Assembly: GCA_902800025.1 (NCBI GenBank)
Contig: CADCDA010000001.1
Span: forward strand, 234,447-298,446
Reading direction: 5' to 3'
From: an uncultured Erysipelotrichaceae bacterium
Lineage (GTDB): Bacteria; Bacillota_I; Bacilli_A; RFN20; CAG-826
Length of the DNA: 64,000 bases
Of the stretch, positions 1 to 7,847 are shown in pieces. Each line of letters begins with the position of its first letter. Within the stretch, counting starts at the first letter, position 1. The translations under genes and the position numbers were made by a program. The notes beneath the pieces are model-generated. The model was not told the DNA's origin and searched no databases. It saw nothing but the letters and a program-made list of their open reading frames with translations.

Positions 1-13
1 TGATTACATCTTT

Positions 14-751
14 TTAATATAAAACATCCACAAGTGTGAGCCCACACGCAGGAGCTTTATATGGAGTAACTTCACGAGGGGAATTCTCATTTAACATTTC
101 TACAACCATAGCAGGGTCCAAATCTTTTTCACAAATTCTTAAAGCAGTACCCACCATCATACGAATCATATATCTCATAAATCCTTCGCCAGTAAATGTG
201 ATATAGATTAAATCAACATTCCTATCAACGTTGATGGAGTAGATTTCTCTAACAAAATTATTATCATCTTCTTCTTTTGATGTGAAGTTTTTAAAGTTAT
301 GAGTACCGACAAAGTAGTTTAATACTTCTTTTAATTTATCAATATCAATTTTTTCTGGATGAAAGTACACTGTATCATATAAAAACGGGTCTTTAGATTG
401 CTCTAAAATCGTATAAGTATACATCTTGCTTTTAGCAGAAAATCTCGCATGGAATGATTCTTCAACTTCTTCAATATCATCGATTTTTATATCAGGAGGA
501 AGCATTTGATTAACCGAATATAGAAGTCGATCTAAATCAATTTCGGTGTCTTCAATATCGAAGTGGAATTTTTGTCCAAAAGCATGAACTCCAGCGTCGG
601 TTCTTCCCGCTCCATAAATGTTAATTGGTTGGTTTCCAAAAAACTTCGAAAGAGCGTTTTCAATTGTCTCTTCCACAGTCTTAACATTTGGCTGCTTTTG
701 CCAGCCATAATAGTTCGTTCCTTTATAATAACAACTTGCAAATAGTCTCAT
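14..751 (-). CDS. truA: tRNA pseudouridine(38-40) synthase TruA
   Basis: Isomerises uridines 38-40 of the tRNA anticodon stem to pseudouridine. The family signature GRTDAGVHA is at residues 49-57, so the catalytic aspartate is Asp52; the 245-aa length is normal for TruA. The start ATG is 9 nt after the ecfT stop, with AGGAG-like bases in the gap, so it is the last gene of an ecfA1-ecfA2-ecfT-truA operon. In other Firmicutes this quartet follows rplQ; here about 18 kb of other genes separates it from the ribosomal cluster. Confidence 0.97.
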   Translation of the reverse strand: MRLFASCYYKGTNYYGWQKQPNVKTVEETIENALSKFFGNQPINIYGAGRTDAGVHAFGQKFHFDIEDTEIDLDRLLYSVNQMLPPDIKIDDIEEVEESFHARFSAKSKMYTYTILEQSKDPFLYDTVYFHPEKIDIDKLKEVLNYFVGTHNFKNFTSKEEDDNNFVREIYSINVDRNVDLIYITFTGEGFMRYMIRMMVGTALRICEKDLDPAMVVEMLNENSPREVTPYKAPACGLTLVDVLY

Positions 752-760
752 AATTCTCCA

Positions 761-1645
761 TTAAAATAGGGGTTTTGCACCAAAAATTAAATAAATAATA
801 TCAATTTTCATAAAATTAGCATCAATGATTTTAGCGGCTAACATGCCACCGAAAACTGCTAGAATAATAATAAATCCTAATAGGTCATTCCAGCCAAACC
901 TTAAAACCCTATATCTACTCCTTTTTCCATATGGATCATAGCCTCTAGCTTCCATCGCATTAGAGAGTTCTTCACTTCTTCCAATCGCAGATACGAATAG
1001 AGGAATAATTAAAGAAATAAGCGCTCCGATTCTTTTAAATAAGCCACCTCTATTAAAGTCAACGCCTCTAGAAGCTTGTGCTTTCATAATACGCTGAGTT
1101 TCATCTAATAAAGTTGGAATAAATCGTAAAGCGATGCTTAAAGTCATAGCGACGATATGGCTTGGGAATTTTAATAATGTAAGAGGAGTTAAATACCATT
1201 CAATTGCATAGGTTAAATCCATAGGCTTAGTGGTCGATGTTAGTAGCATCGTAATCATTAACATTAAAATAAGCCTAAAGATAATATAACCACTTTGATA
1301 AAAGGCATCATAATTAACTCCATAAGTTCCTATATAAAATGCAATGTGAGTTGGATCATATGTAGGGTTTGGAATAAATATATAAATGATTAATAGGAAC
1401 AATATAAATACCCACATTGCTCCCATGCTTTTAAATAATTGAATAAAACTTACTTTAGAAATAATCATTAAAATGATTAAGAACAAGAAAATGACTCCAG
1501 TAAATATTAACGCAGTTGACCATGTATCCACTCTTAAAAAGATTGATACGAGTAAAAGCACCATCATTAGAATCTTGTTACGCGGATCAAGACGATGGAC
1601 ACAAGTATTATAAGGAGCGTATCTACCGAACGTTAAACTATCCAT
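761..1645 (-). CDS. ecfT: ECF transporter transmembrane component EcfT
   Basis: Membrane scaffold of the group II energy-coupling-factor transporter; it links the two EcfA ATPases to exchangeable vitamin/metal-binding S components. Hydrophobic segments run through about residues 26-90, 120-135, 165-180 and 205-222 plus a C-terminal helix. The two cytoplasmic coupling motifs are present: ASRG at 191-194 and EARGYD at 232-237. The 5' end overlaps ecfA2 by 8 nt, which implies translational coupling. At 294 aa it is slightly longer than the usual ~265. The S component is not in this window. Confidence 0.95.
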   Translation of the reverse strand: MDSLTFGRYAPYNTCVHRLDPRNKILMMVLLLVSIFLRVDTWSTALIFTGVIFLFLIILMIISKVSFIQLFKSMGAMWVFILFLLIIYIFIPNPTYDPTHIAFYIGTYGVNYDAFYQSGYIIFRLILMLMITMLLTSTTKPMDLTYAIEWYLTPLTLLKFPSHIVAMTLSIALRFIPTLLDETQRIMKAQASRGVDFNRGGLFKRIGALISLIIPLFVSAIGRSEELSNAMEARGYDPYGKRSRYRVLRFGWNDLLGFIIILAVFGGMLAAKIIDANFMKIDIIYLIFGAKPLF

Positions 1646-2486
1646 GGCGGCTCCTTAATTGATCAACTAAATCATCAATTGTTCTTATTTTATCAATATC
1701 GATTTTGACATTATGACTTTCAAGCAATTTACAGAACTTAAATAACTGAGGGATTTCAATAGAGTAATTAGAAACATCATCGCTAAAGAGCCTTGATGGT
1801 TTTCCTTCAAAAGCAATCGCTCCATCATTAATTACGATAACATGGTCCGCGTGATTTAAAACAATATCCATGTCATGAGTGACTAAAATGATTGTTTTTC
1901 CATTTTTATTAAGTTCAAAAATGAGATCTAAAATGATTTTGCTACCCACTGGATCTAGTCCGGCGGTTGGCTCATCTAAAATTAAAACCTCTGGGTCAAT
2001 TGCAAGGATTCCTGCAATCGCAACACGACGTTTTTCTCCTCCAGAAAGTTCAAATGGAGAGCGTTTATAAAATGATTCATCAATGCCAACTTTCGCTAAA
2101 GCTTCATGAGCTTTTTCAATTGCTTCATTTTCTTTAAAACCATAATTTTTCAGACCAAAAGCGACATCTTTTTCAACAGTTTCTTCAAATAATTGATATT
2201 CTGGGAATTGGAAAACAATCGAAATATGCTTTCTTAATTCCTTAATTCTTTTGTTCTTTTTCTCTTTATTAGTGATCACAAAATCTTTAAATTCGATCGT
2301 TCCACTTGTTGGAGTAATAAGTCCATTTAATGTTTGAATAAGTGTGGATTTACCACTACCAGTGTGACCAACAATCGCGGTGATTTTGTTTTCAGGTATT
2401 TCTAAAGAGACATTATGTAAAGCTTCTACTTCATTCGGTGTCTTTTTTAAATATGTATAGGAAAGATTTTTTATTTGGATTGCCAT
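1638..2486 (-). CDS. ecfA2: ECF transporter ATPase EcfA2
   Basis: Second ATPase of the ECF module. Walker A GHTGSGKST lies at residues 40-48, followed by the Q-loop, an LSGGEKRR signature and Walker B ending LDEPTAGLDP, then the H-loop THD. The LDEPTAGLDP form and the position between ecfA1 and ecfT identify it as EcfA2 (EcfA') rather than EcfA1. It overlaps ecfA1 by 16 nt and ecfT by 8 nt, so the complex is made from one coupled transcript. 282 aa, normal length. Confidence 0.94.
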   Translation of the reverse strand: MAIQIKNLSYTYLKKTPNEVEALHNVSLEIPENKITAIVGHTGSGKSTLIQTLNGLITPTSGTIEFKDFVITNKEKKNKRIKELRKHISIVFQFPEYQLFEETVEKDVAFGLKNYGFKENEAIEKAHEALAKVGIDESFYKRSPFELSGGEKRRVAIAGILAIDPEVLILDEPTAGLDPVGSKIILDLIFELNKNGKTIILVTHDMDIVLNHADHVIVINDGAIAFEGKPSRLFSDDVSNYSIEIPQLFKFCKLLESHNVKIDIDKIRTIDDLVDQLRSRHG

Positions 2487-3292
2487 ATCATCTCTCCTAA
2501 TTCTTCAACTGTGTTCTTATCTTTCACATTATAGCCAAGTTCTTCACATTTCTTTTTAAGCTCAACTACAAAAGGAACCGATAAGTTATATTTATTGATA
2601 ATCTCTGTGTTATTGAATAATTCACTTGGTAAGCAGCTTAAAACAATTTCACCTTCATGAAGAAGAACGATTCTATCGCTTCCATATGCTTCTTCGATAT
2701 CGTGGGTAATAGAAATAATGGTGAGTTTAGGATTTTCCTCTCTCATTTTGTTAATGAGACGGTGAATTTCTTCTTTTCCGCTTGGATCAAGCATGCTTGT
2801 TGCTTCGTCCAAGATTAAAACATCTGGATGTCTCACTAAAGAATCGGCGATCGCCACTCTTTGCTTTTGCCCACCAGAAAGATAGCCAGGTTCTTTAGTT
2901 AAGAAATTCTCCATACCCACTTTTGTTGCGTATTCTTTTACTAAAGACACCATTTGGTCTCTTGGAACATTATCATTTTCTAAAGAAAATGCAATATCGT
3001 CCTCTACTGTTGCACCGATAAATTGGTTGTCTGGATTTTGGAAGACAATCGCTACTTTCTTTCTAATAGCCTGTAAATTATCTTTATTAAGTTCAAGACC
3101 ATTAACGAAGATGTCACCACTATCTTTAACTAATAATCCAATAATGAGCTTACATAAAGTAGACTTACCACATCCGTTATGTCCAACAATAGATACGTAT
3201 TCGCCTTCTTCAACAGATAGATTAACTCCCTTAAGAACTGGAGTTGAATCAACATATGAATAAGTTAGGTTTTTAATCTCGACGCTTTTCAC
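2471..3292 (-). CDS. ecfA1: ECF transporter ATPase EcfA1
   Basis: First ATPase of the ECF transporter. Walker A GHNGCGKST is at about 37-45, with signature LSGGQKQRV and Walker B LDEATSMLDP, the EcfA1 form. The chosen start is GTG at 3292. It is preceded by TATAAT (3305-3300) and only 7 nt of spacer, so the transcript should begin at or next to the GTG and be leaderless; no Shine-Dalgarno is visible. First gene of the ecfA1-ecfA2-ecfT-truA operon. Confidence 0.94.
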   Translation of the reverse strand: MKSVEIKNLTYSYVDSTPVLKGVNLSVEEGEYVSIVGHNGCGKSTLCKLIIGLLVKDSGDIFVNGLELNKDNLQAIRKKVAIVFQNPDNQFIGATVEDDIAFSLENDNVPRDQMVSLVKEYATKVGMENFLTKEPGYLSGGQKQRVAIADSLVRHPDVLILDEATSMLDPSGKEEIHRLINKMREENPKLTIISITHDIEEAYGSDRIVLLHEGEIVLSCLPSELFNNTEIINKYNLSVPFVVELKKKCEELGYNVKDKNTVEELGEMIWQSK

Positions 3293-3299
3293 GCCGAAT

Positions 3300-3305
3300 A
3301 TTATA
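3300..3305 (-). promoter_or_regulatory. -10 box of the ecf-truA operon (predicted leaderless)
   Basis: A perfect TATAAT reads on the minus strand at 3305-3300, with exactly 7 nt before the GTG of ecfA1. That spacing places the start site at about the first base of the codon. No good -35 is seen upstream, in the end of the sigma-factor gene. Confidence 0.6.
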
Positions 3306-3319
3306 CACGATATTTTGGC

Positions 3320-3940
3320 TTATTTTATAAAATTAGCTAAAATATCTTTTAATTTTTTCCTAACTCGTTCAATTTTCGCTCTGATAGTGAAATATTGTTT
3401 ACCAGTCATCTCTACTAATTGGTTAATACTTTTACGCTCAAAATAGTAAAGAATAAAGAATCTGATTTCGTCATGTTTCATTCCGTTTTCCTTATAGTTT
3501 TTAAGCGTTGAGACTATTAATTCAATTAGATTATTGTTAGCGACACTTTGACTAATATCATCATCACATGCAATATATCGTTCATTTTCTTCAGTTAATC
3601 CTTCAATCCTTGTTTTAATCATTGTTCTTTCGTCATAAAACATCGTTGAGCATCTTCTAATTTCATCAAACATCTCGTTTCTTGCAAGTTTTTGCCAATA
3701 AGTGAAAACTGATCCTTTGAAATCATAACTATTGATAACTTGATTTAACGCGATGATTCCTATTTGCACAAGATCATCAAATTCCGCAGTTGAAACATCA
3801 CGATACATTCTTATCAAAGCGCCAGCTTCTTTCTTTGAGGAATTATAAAAACGTCTAATTAGTTCATCTAAAGCGTGTTTATCATCTAAACGCGCAAGAA
3901 CTAATAGATTTTCATTGTTGTATAGACGATATTCATCCAT
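3320..3940 (-). CDS. Small sigma-70-family RNA polymerase sigma factor
   Basis: About 206 aa. The N-terminal half has a region 2 signature (FDDLVQIGIIALNQVINSYD, then FTYWQKLARNEMFDEIRR). The C-terminal half (about residues 150-206) reads as a region 4 helix-turn-helix with KSINQLVEMTG and a basic helix. It resembles SigH/ComX-type alternative sigma factors, but the exact subfamily cannot be fixed by eye. The start chosen is ATG at 3940, because AAAGGAGG sits 7 nt upstream; an in-frame ATG at 3970 precedes that SD and is rejected. The SD is itself inside a hairpin that looks like the rlmB terminator. Confidence 0.85.
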   Translation of the reverse strand: MDEYRLYNNENLLVLARLDDKHALDELIRRFYNSSKKEAGALIRMYRDVSTAEFDDLVQIGIIALNQVINSYDFKGSVFTYWQKLARNEMFDEIRRCSTMFYDERTMIKTRIEGLTEENERYIACDDDISQSVANNNLIELIVSTLKNYKENGMKHDEIRFFILYYFERKSINQLVEMTGKQYFTIRAKIERVRKKLKDILANFIK

Positions 3941-3967
3941 AAAAAAGCCTCCTTTTACCTGGAGGCT
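3941..3967 (-). terminator. Intrinsic terminator of rlmB that contains the sigma-factor Shine-Dalgarno
   Basis: On the minus strand a 7-bp stem (AGCCTCC / GGAGGCT, plus-strand arms 3961-3967 and 3946-3952, 8-nt loop) is followed at once by six T. This is a textbook terminator shape. The 3' arm is also the only Shine-Dalgarno for the sigma-factor ATG at 3940. Confidence 0.75.
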
Positions 3968-3987
3968 CATATTAATGGGTGGGTAAA

Positions 3988-4719
3988 TTAACTTCTTATT
4001 CTGGAAAGCAGTATTCCAGCAGCAACTGACGCATTAAGCGAATTGACATGACCATATTGAGGAATTTTCACAACATAGTCAGAATTCTTAATAACAAGTT
4101 GGGACACGCCTTTCCCTTCGCTGCCAATAACTAACGCAACAGGGAAATCATAAGTTAATTTTGAGTAGTCGATAGTCGCACTTCCGTCGGTGGAAACAAT
4201 CCAAAACCCGTTATCTTTAAGTATTTGTAGTGTTTGATTAATACTTCCGATCTGACAAACAGGAACGTAATTTATCGCACCAGCGCTCGACTTCGCAACT
4301 GTAGCATTAAGTGGGACTTGATTATGTTTTGAAATCAAGACTCCAGTAACATCAAACACATCACAGCTTCTTAAAATTGCACCTAGATTATGTGTGTCTT
4401 CTATACCATCTAAAATAACAATTACTGGTAGTTTGACTTTGCGACTTCGTCTCAATATTTCCTCTAAATCAATATATTCATAAGGTTTAATCTCAGCGAC
4501 TATTCCTTGGTGGACTCCACCTTTTGATTTATTGTCTAATTCACTTTGAGGAACGACCTTGATATAAGGATTCTTTTCTTCAAAAAGTAAGTTAATCTCT
4601 TTATCAAAGAAATTAGAAGTAATGAATACCTTTAAGACTTTATTCGCTCTTAATGCTTCCTTAACTGGGTTCCTCCCAAAAATGAGATTAGTAACCTCAG
4701 TTTTGCCCACGTTCCTCAT
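3988..4719 (-). CDS. rlmB: 23S rRNA 2'-O-ribose methyltransferase, TrmH/RlmB (SpoU) family
   Basis: SAM-dependent SpoU-family methyltransferase. The N-terminal RNA-binding domain starts IFGRNPVKEAL; the knotted catalytic domain has LDGIEDTHNLGAILRSC (motif 1), VIGSEGKGVS (motif 2) and SLNASVAAGILL (motif 3). 243 aa matches RlmB, which makes Gm2251 in E. coli; target position here is inferred. It follows cysS directly, stop and start abutting, the same cysS-rlmB order as in B. subtilis. Confidence 0.9.
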   Translation of the reverse strand: MRNVGKTEVTNLIFGRNPVKEALRANKVLKVFITSNFFDKEINLLFEEKNPYIKVVPQSELDNKSKGGVHQGIVAEIKPYEYIDLEEILRRSRKVKLPVIVILDGIEDTHNLGAILRSCDVFDVTGVLISKHNQVPLNATVAKSSAGAINYVPVCQIGSINQTLQILKDNGFWIVSTDGSATIDYSKLTYDFPVALVIGSEGKGVSQLVIKNSDYVVKIPQYGHVNSLNASVAAGILLSRIRS

Positions 4720-6057
4720 CTACATTATTCCTCTTTCAATTAGCTCTTTTCTGAGCATATCAGATTTTTCAAAATCTTTATTTTCTTTGGAATTAAGGTA
4801 GTTTTGATACAAATTTTTATCATTTTCGCTTAGTTTTACGAAAGGGATCTCAATTCCTAAGATGCTTAACATATCACGCAACGATTTAAAGAGATCATTA
4901 AGCTTTTGATAGTCCACATCTCTTGAACGCAACTCTTGGTTACTAAGTTTGATGATGTTATAGATTTCAGTTAAAGCATTCGCAGTATTTAAATCGTCTG
5001 CAAGCGCTTCAAGGAAATTGCCTATGTAGGTTGGCTTACCTAATTCAATATTATATGGACTAGTCTGAATTTTCAACGACATTTGTTTGATGACCATTGT
5101 CATCTTATTCACTTCTTGAATCGCTGCATTTACTGTCTCATCAGTGAAGTTAACTGGTTGACGATAATGAGCGCTTAAAATCACTAAACGAGTAACTGCA
5201 CCACCAAATTTTTCAATCATATCTTTCGCATAAACGACATTGCCTAAACTCTTAGACATCTTTTCATTTCCAAAATTAATGAAAGCATTATGCATCCAAT
5301 ATTTAGCGATTTTATTTCCATGTGTGGCTTCGCTTTGAGCAATCTCATTTTCATGATGTGGGAACTTTAAATCATATCCACCACCATGGATATCAATAAA
5401 ATGATTTGGGAAGATCGTGTCAATCATGACGCAGCATTCTGTGTGCCAGCCTGGTCGACCATTTCCCCATGGAGAAGGCCAATTAATTCCTTCTGAAGTC
5501 TTTTTCCATAACGCAAAATCAAGTGGAGATTCTTTCGCAGAGTTTTCTTCAATTCTCGCTCCGACGATTAAATCATCGATATTAATTCCGCTTAAGCTGC
5601 CATAATCTTTGATTTTATTAACTCTAAAATAAACGTCTCCATCAACGACATAGGCCGCTCCGATTTTCACTAGATTATCAACATAATTAATAATCTTTTG
5701 GATATATTCAGTCACTTTTGGGGTAATAGTAGGGATATCACTACCAATCGCTTTCGTGGCTTTCTTAAATTCTTGAATATAGAACTCTGTAAGTTCTTTT
5801 TCAGTCTTATTTTCTAATTTTGCTTGTTTGATGATTTTATCATCAACGTCAGTGAAGTTACTGACATATATGACTTTGTATCCAATATAAGTTAAAAACT
5901 TCCTTAAAACGTCAAAAACGACGACTGGTCTCATGTTTCCAATATGTGGGTAGTTGTAGACTGTTGGTCCGCAGACATACATTGAGACTTCGCCTTCTTT
6001 TTGAGTCACAAATGGTTCGACTTTATTTGTTAATGAATTGTATACTTTTACTTCCAT
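4720..6057 (-). CDS. cysS: Cysteinyl-tRNA synthetase
   Basis: Charges tRNA-Cys. The class I HIGH motif appears as HIGN at 38-41, followed by KMSKS in NEKMSKSLGN. Cys29 in YVCGPTVYN and the CCVMID / HHENEIAQSEA region supply the zinc and cysteine-selective site. 445 aa is slightly short of the usual ~465, with a trimmed C-terminal anticodon-binding part. A TATAAT box at 6080-6075 (minus) and a GGTGA ribosome site precede the ATG. First gene of cysS-rlmB. Confidence 0.97.
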   Translation of the reverse strand: MEVKVYNSLTNKVEPFVTQKEGEVSMYVCGPTVYNYPHIGNMRPVVVFDVLRKFLTYIGYKVIYVSNFTDVDDKIIKQAKLENKTEKELTEFYIQEFKKATKAIGSDIPTITPKVTEYIQKIINYVDNLVKIGAAYVVDGDVYFRVNKIKDYGSLSGINIDDLIVGARIEENSAKESPLDFALWKKTSEGINWPSPWGNGRPGWHTECCVMIDTIFPNHFIDIHGGGYDLKFPHHENEIAQSEATHGNKIAKYWMHNAFINFGNEKMSKSLGNVVYAKDMIEKFGGAVTRLVILSAHYRQPVNFTDETVNAAIQEVNKMTMVIKQMSLKIQTSPYNIELGKPTYIGNFLEALADDLNTANALTEIYNIIKLSNQELRSRDVDYQKLNDLFKSLRDMLSILGIEIPFVKLSENDKNLYQNYLNSKENKDFEKSDMLRKELIERGIM

Positions 6058-6178
6058 AATTTCACCGCGAAAAAATTATACCATAATTTTATAAAATAAC
6101 TGACAATTTTGCCAATCTTGAAATGTCGTTATCGGTTTTATAACGCATAACGAAAAACAAATTTTATGAAATTCGGGT

Positions 6179-6239
6179 ATTGTGCTACCTATAATTATTA
6201 TATTCTATATAAAATTTTTCATATTTTAGGTAGTACAAT
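6179..6239. promoter_or_regulatory. Inverted repeat and promoter ahead of the DUF3990-HTH pair
   Basis: Arms ATTGTGCTACCT (6179-6190) and AGGTAGTACAAT (6228-6239) match as an inverted repeat with one mismatch across a 37-nt A/T-rich spacer. The right arm covers the -35 position of a promoter whose -10 TATAAT is at 6253-6258. It is placed to act as operator for the HTH protein encoded downstream; that role is inferred. Confidence 0.5.
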
Positions 6240-6274
6240 ACTCTTTTTCGTGTATAATTGTAGTGAGGTAATTT

Positions 6275-6919
6275 ATGGTTTTATATTATGGATCTGCAAC
6301 CCTATTTACAAAGCCTACATTCGGAGTTGGTAACTCCAGCAACGATTATGGTCGAGGTTTTTATATGACTCCAGATAAGAAAATTGCGGATTTATGGGCA
6401 TCCAAATTCCCGCATGGCGGTTATAATTTAAAATTTAAGATTGATTTAAATAAATTAAGAATATTGTATTTAAACACCGCTACTGAAAAAGATGTTATCT
6501 CTTGGATTACTTTACTTGTCACCCATAGATTCGATAAAGACGAATATGAAAAATCTAAAGAAACAATAGAGTGGCTAAAAAGACACTACAATTTAAATAT
6601 TGATGACTACGATATGATTATCGGTTATCGAGCGGATGATAGCTATTTTAATTATTCGAGTGAATTTGTTCAAAACAATCTATCATTAGAAGCATTATCA
6701 ATGTCTATGAAGTTAGGAAAACTTGGATTGCAATATGCTTTAATAAGCAAGAAAGCCTTCCAATTACTCGAATTTGTGTCTTATACAGTTGTTGAACACA
6801 GTGATGAATATGAGACATTTAGATTAAAAACCCTAAATGAATTTAGAGAAATCAAAAAGCAAGATAATGTTAACAATACATTCATTAGAGACATTATAAG
6901 AAGGTATCCACATGATTAA
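6275..6919 (+). CDS. DUF3990-like protein, possible ADP-ribosyltransferase fold (candidate toxin)
   Basis: 214 aa. The N-terminus reads LYYGSATLF, then NDYGRGFYMTPD and a WASK helix, the layout of DUF3990 proteins and of the H-Y-E class of ADP-ribosyltransferases (Y/H-G-S/T, then G-x-G-F-Y). No signal peptide or membrane segment. Its stop overlaps the start of the HTH protein by 8 nt. Such a coupled enzyme-plus-HTH pair, isolated between housekeeping genes, suggests a toxin-antitoxin or defence module; enzymatic activity is not demonstrated. Ribosome site GTGAGG lies 8 nt upstream of the ATG. Confidence 0.65.
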   Translation: MVLYYGSATLFTKPTFGVGNSSNDYGRGFYMTPDKKIADLWASKFPHGGYNLKFKIDLNKLRILYLNTATEKDVISWITLLVTHRFDKDEYEKSKETIEWLKRHYNLNIDDYDMIIGYRADDSYFNYSSEFVQNNLSLEALSMSMKLGKLGLQYALISKKAFQLLEFVSYTVVEHSDEYETFRLKTLNEFREIKKQDNVNNTFIRDIIRRYPHD

Positions 6920-7796
6920 GTTTATTGATACATATGCTCTAAAAAAGAAGTTTGCTACTTTTTTATCTCAAAGTTATTATTCTGGTTTTTTAACTTTACA
7001 GCAAATTAACGAAGCAATGATTTTTGATAAAAGAATGAACTTTTTAGAAGACGAAAACATTGAATGGTTTATGAACACTCAAATTGACTCTTTAGAAAGC
7101 GACTTGTTTGGAATTGATTTATTTTTTGTTACCAACGACACAAACCCAGTATACTGGGCAGGACTTCAATACATCTCAATATCACTAAACGGAAATATAC
7201 CACTAAACCAACTATTTCTTCTTTGCCCATTAGATGAGATGGTTTCTCATTATAATATCTACCATGAAATGAACACTATTCTGCTATATGAAGAGTTTAT
7301 TAGCAACGAATATCAAAGAAGCATTGTTAAAAGAGTAAGAGAAGAAAGAAATCTAACTGTAAAAGAATTATCCCTTTTAACCAATATTTCAATAAACACT
7401 CTAAAGTATTATGAGAAATCAAATAAGAATTTATTCAATTCAACAATGAACAACATCAGCTCTTTAGCGTTTTCACTAAAAGTTGATATTTCTCTTTTAA
7501 AACAGGAGTCGAATTTTATTCCTTTATCTTTGTTCCTTTGCAATGATAAAGATTTTTTAAACAATTTATCTATTGATTTAAGTAAATTGCTGAATTTAGA
7601 TTCTATAAGCATAAAGCAAATAATAAACAAAGATGAGATAAATATGGAACCAAACACTTTATACATAGGATCAATTAACGTTATATCAATCAATCAAAAG
7701 AAATACTATATCGACGATTTAAAACTAATAAGTATTATTAAAAACTCCATTAAGAAAATAGTTAAAGAGAATAAAGATAATCAGCTATACTATTGA
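6912..7796 (+). CDS. XRE-type HTH protein with flanking unknown domains (candidate antitoxin/regulator)
   Basis: 294 aa. The central part (about 133-200) is a lambda-repressor-like helix-turn-helix: RSIVKRVREERNLTVKELSLLTNISINTLKYYEK. The N-terminal ~130 residues include PVYWAGLQYISISL and LDEMVSHYNIYHEMN, a pattern I associate with partners of DUF3990 genes. The C-terminal ~90 residues are unrecognised. The ATG overlaps the end of the upstream gene, so the two are co-translated. Likely to bind the 6179-6239 repeat and to neutralise its partner (inference). Very AT-rich codons compared with the neighbouring housekeeping genes. Confidence 0.7.
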   Translation: MIKFIDTYALKKKFATFLSQSYYSGFLTLQQINEAMIFDKRMNFLEDENIEWFMNTQIDSLESDLFGIDLFFVTNDTNPVYWAGLQYISISLNGNIPLNQLFLLCPLDEMVSHYNIYHEMNTILLYEEFISNEYQRSIVKRVREERNLTVKELSLLTNISINTLKYYEKSNKNLFNSTMNNISSLAFSLKVDISLLKQESNFIPLSLFLCNDKDFLNNLSIDLSKLLNLDSISIKQIINKDEINMEPNTLYIGSINVISINQKKYYIDDLKLISIIKNSIKKIVKENKDNQLYY

Positions 7797-7798
7797 AA

Positions 7799-7837
7799 AA
7801 TCTAGCCAATCACACAATTGGCTAGATTCTTTTTTTA
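7799..7837. terminator. Bidirectional intrinsic terminator
   Basis: A 12-bp perfect stem (AATCTAGCCAAT at 7799-7810, ATTGGCTAGATT at 7817-7828) is followed by seven to eight T on the plus strand and by an A-run on the other side. It serves the HTH gene (plus) and hydA (minus), which converge here. Confidence 0.93.
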
Positions 7838-7847
7838 TTTTATAAAA

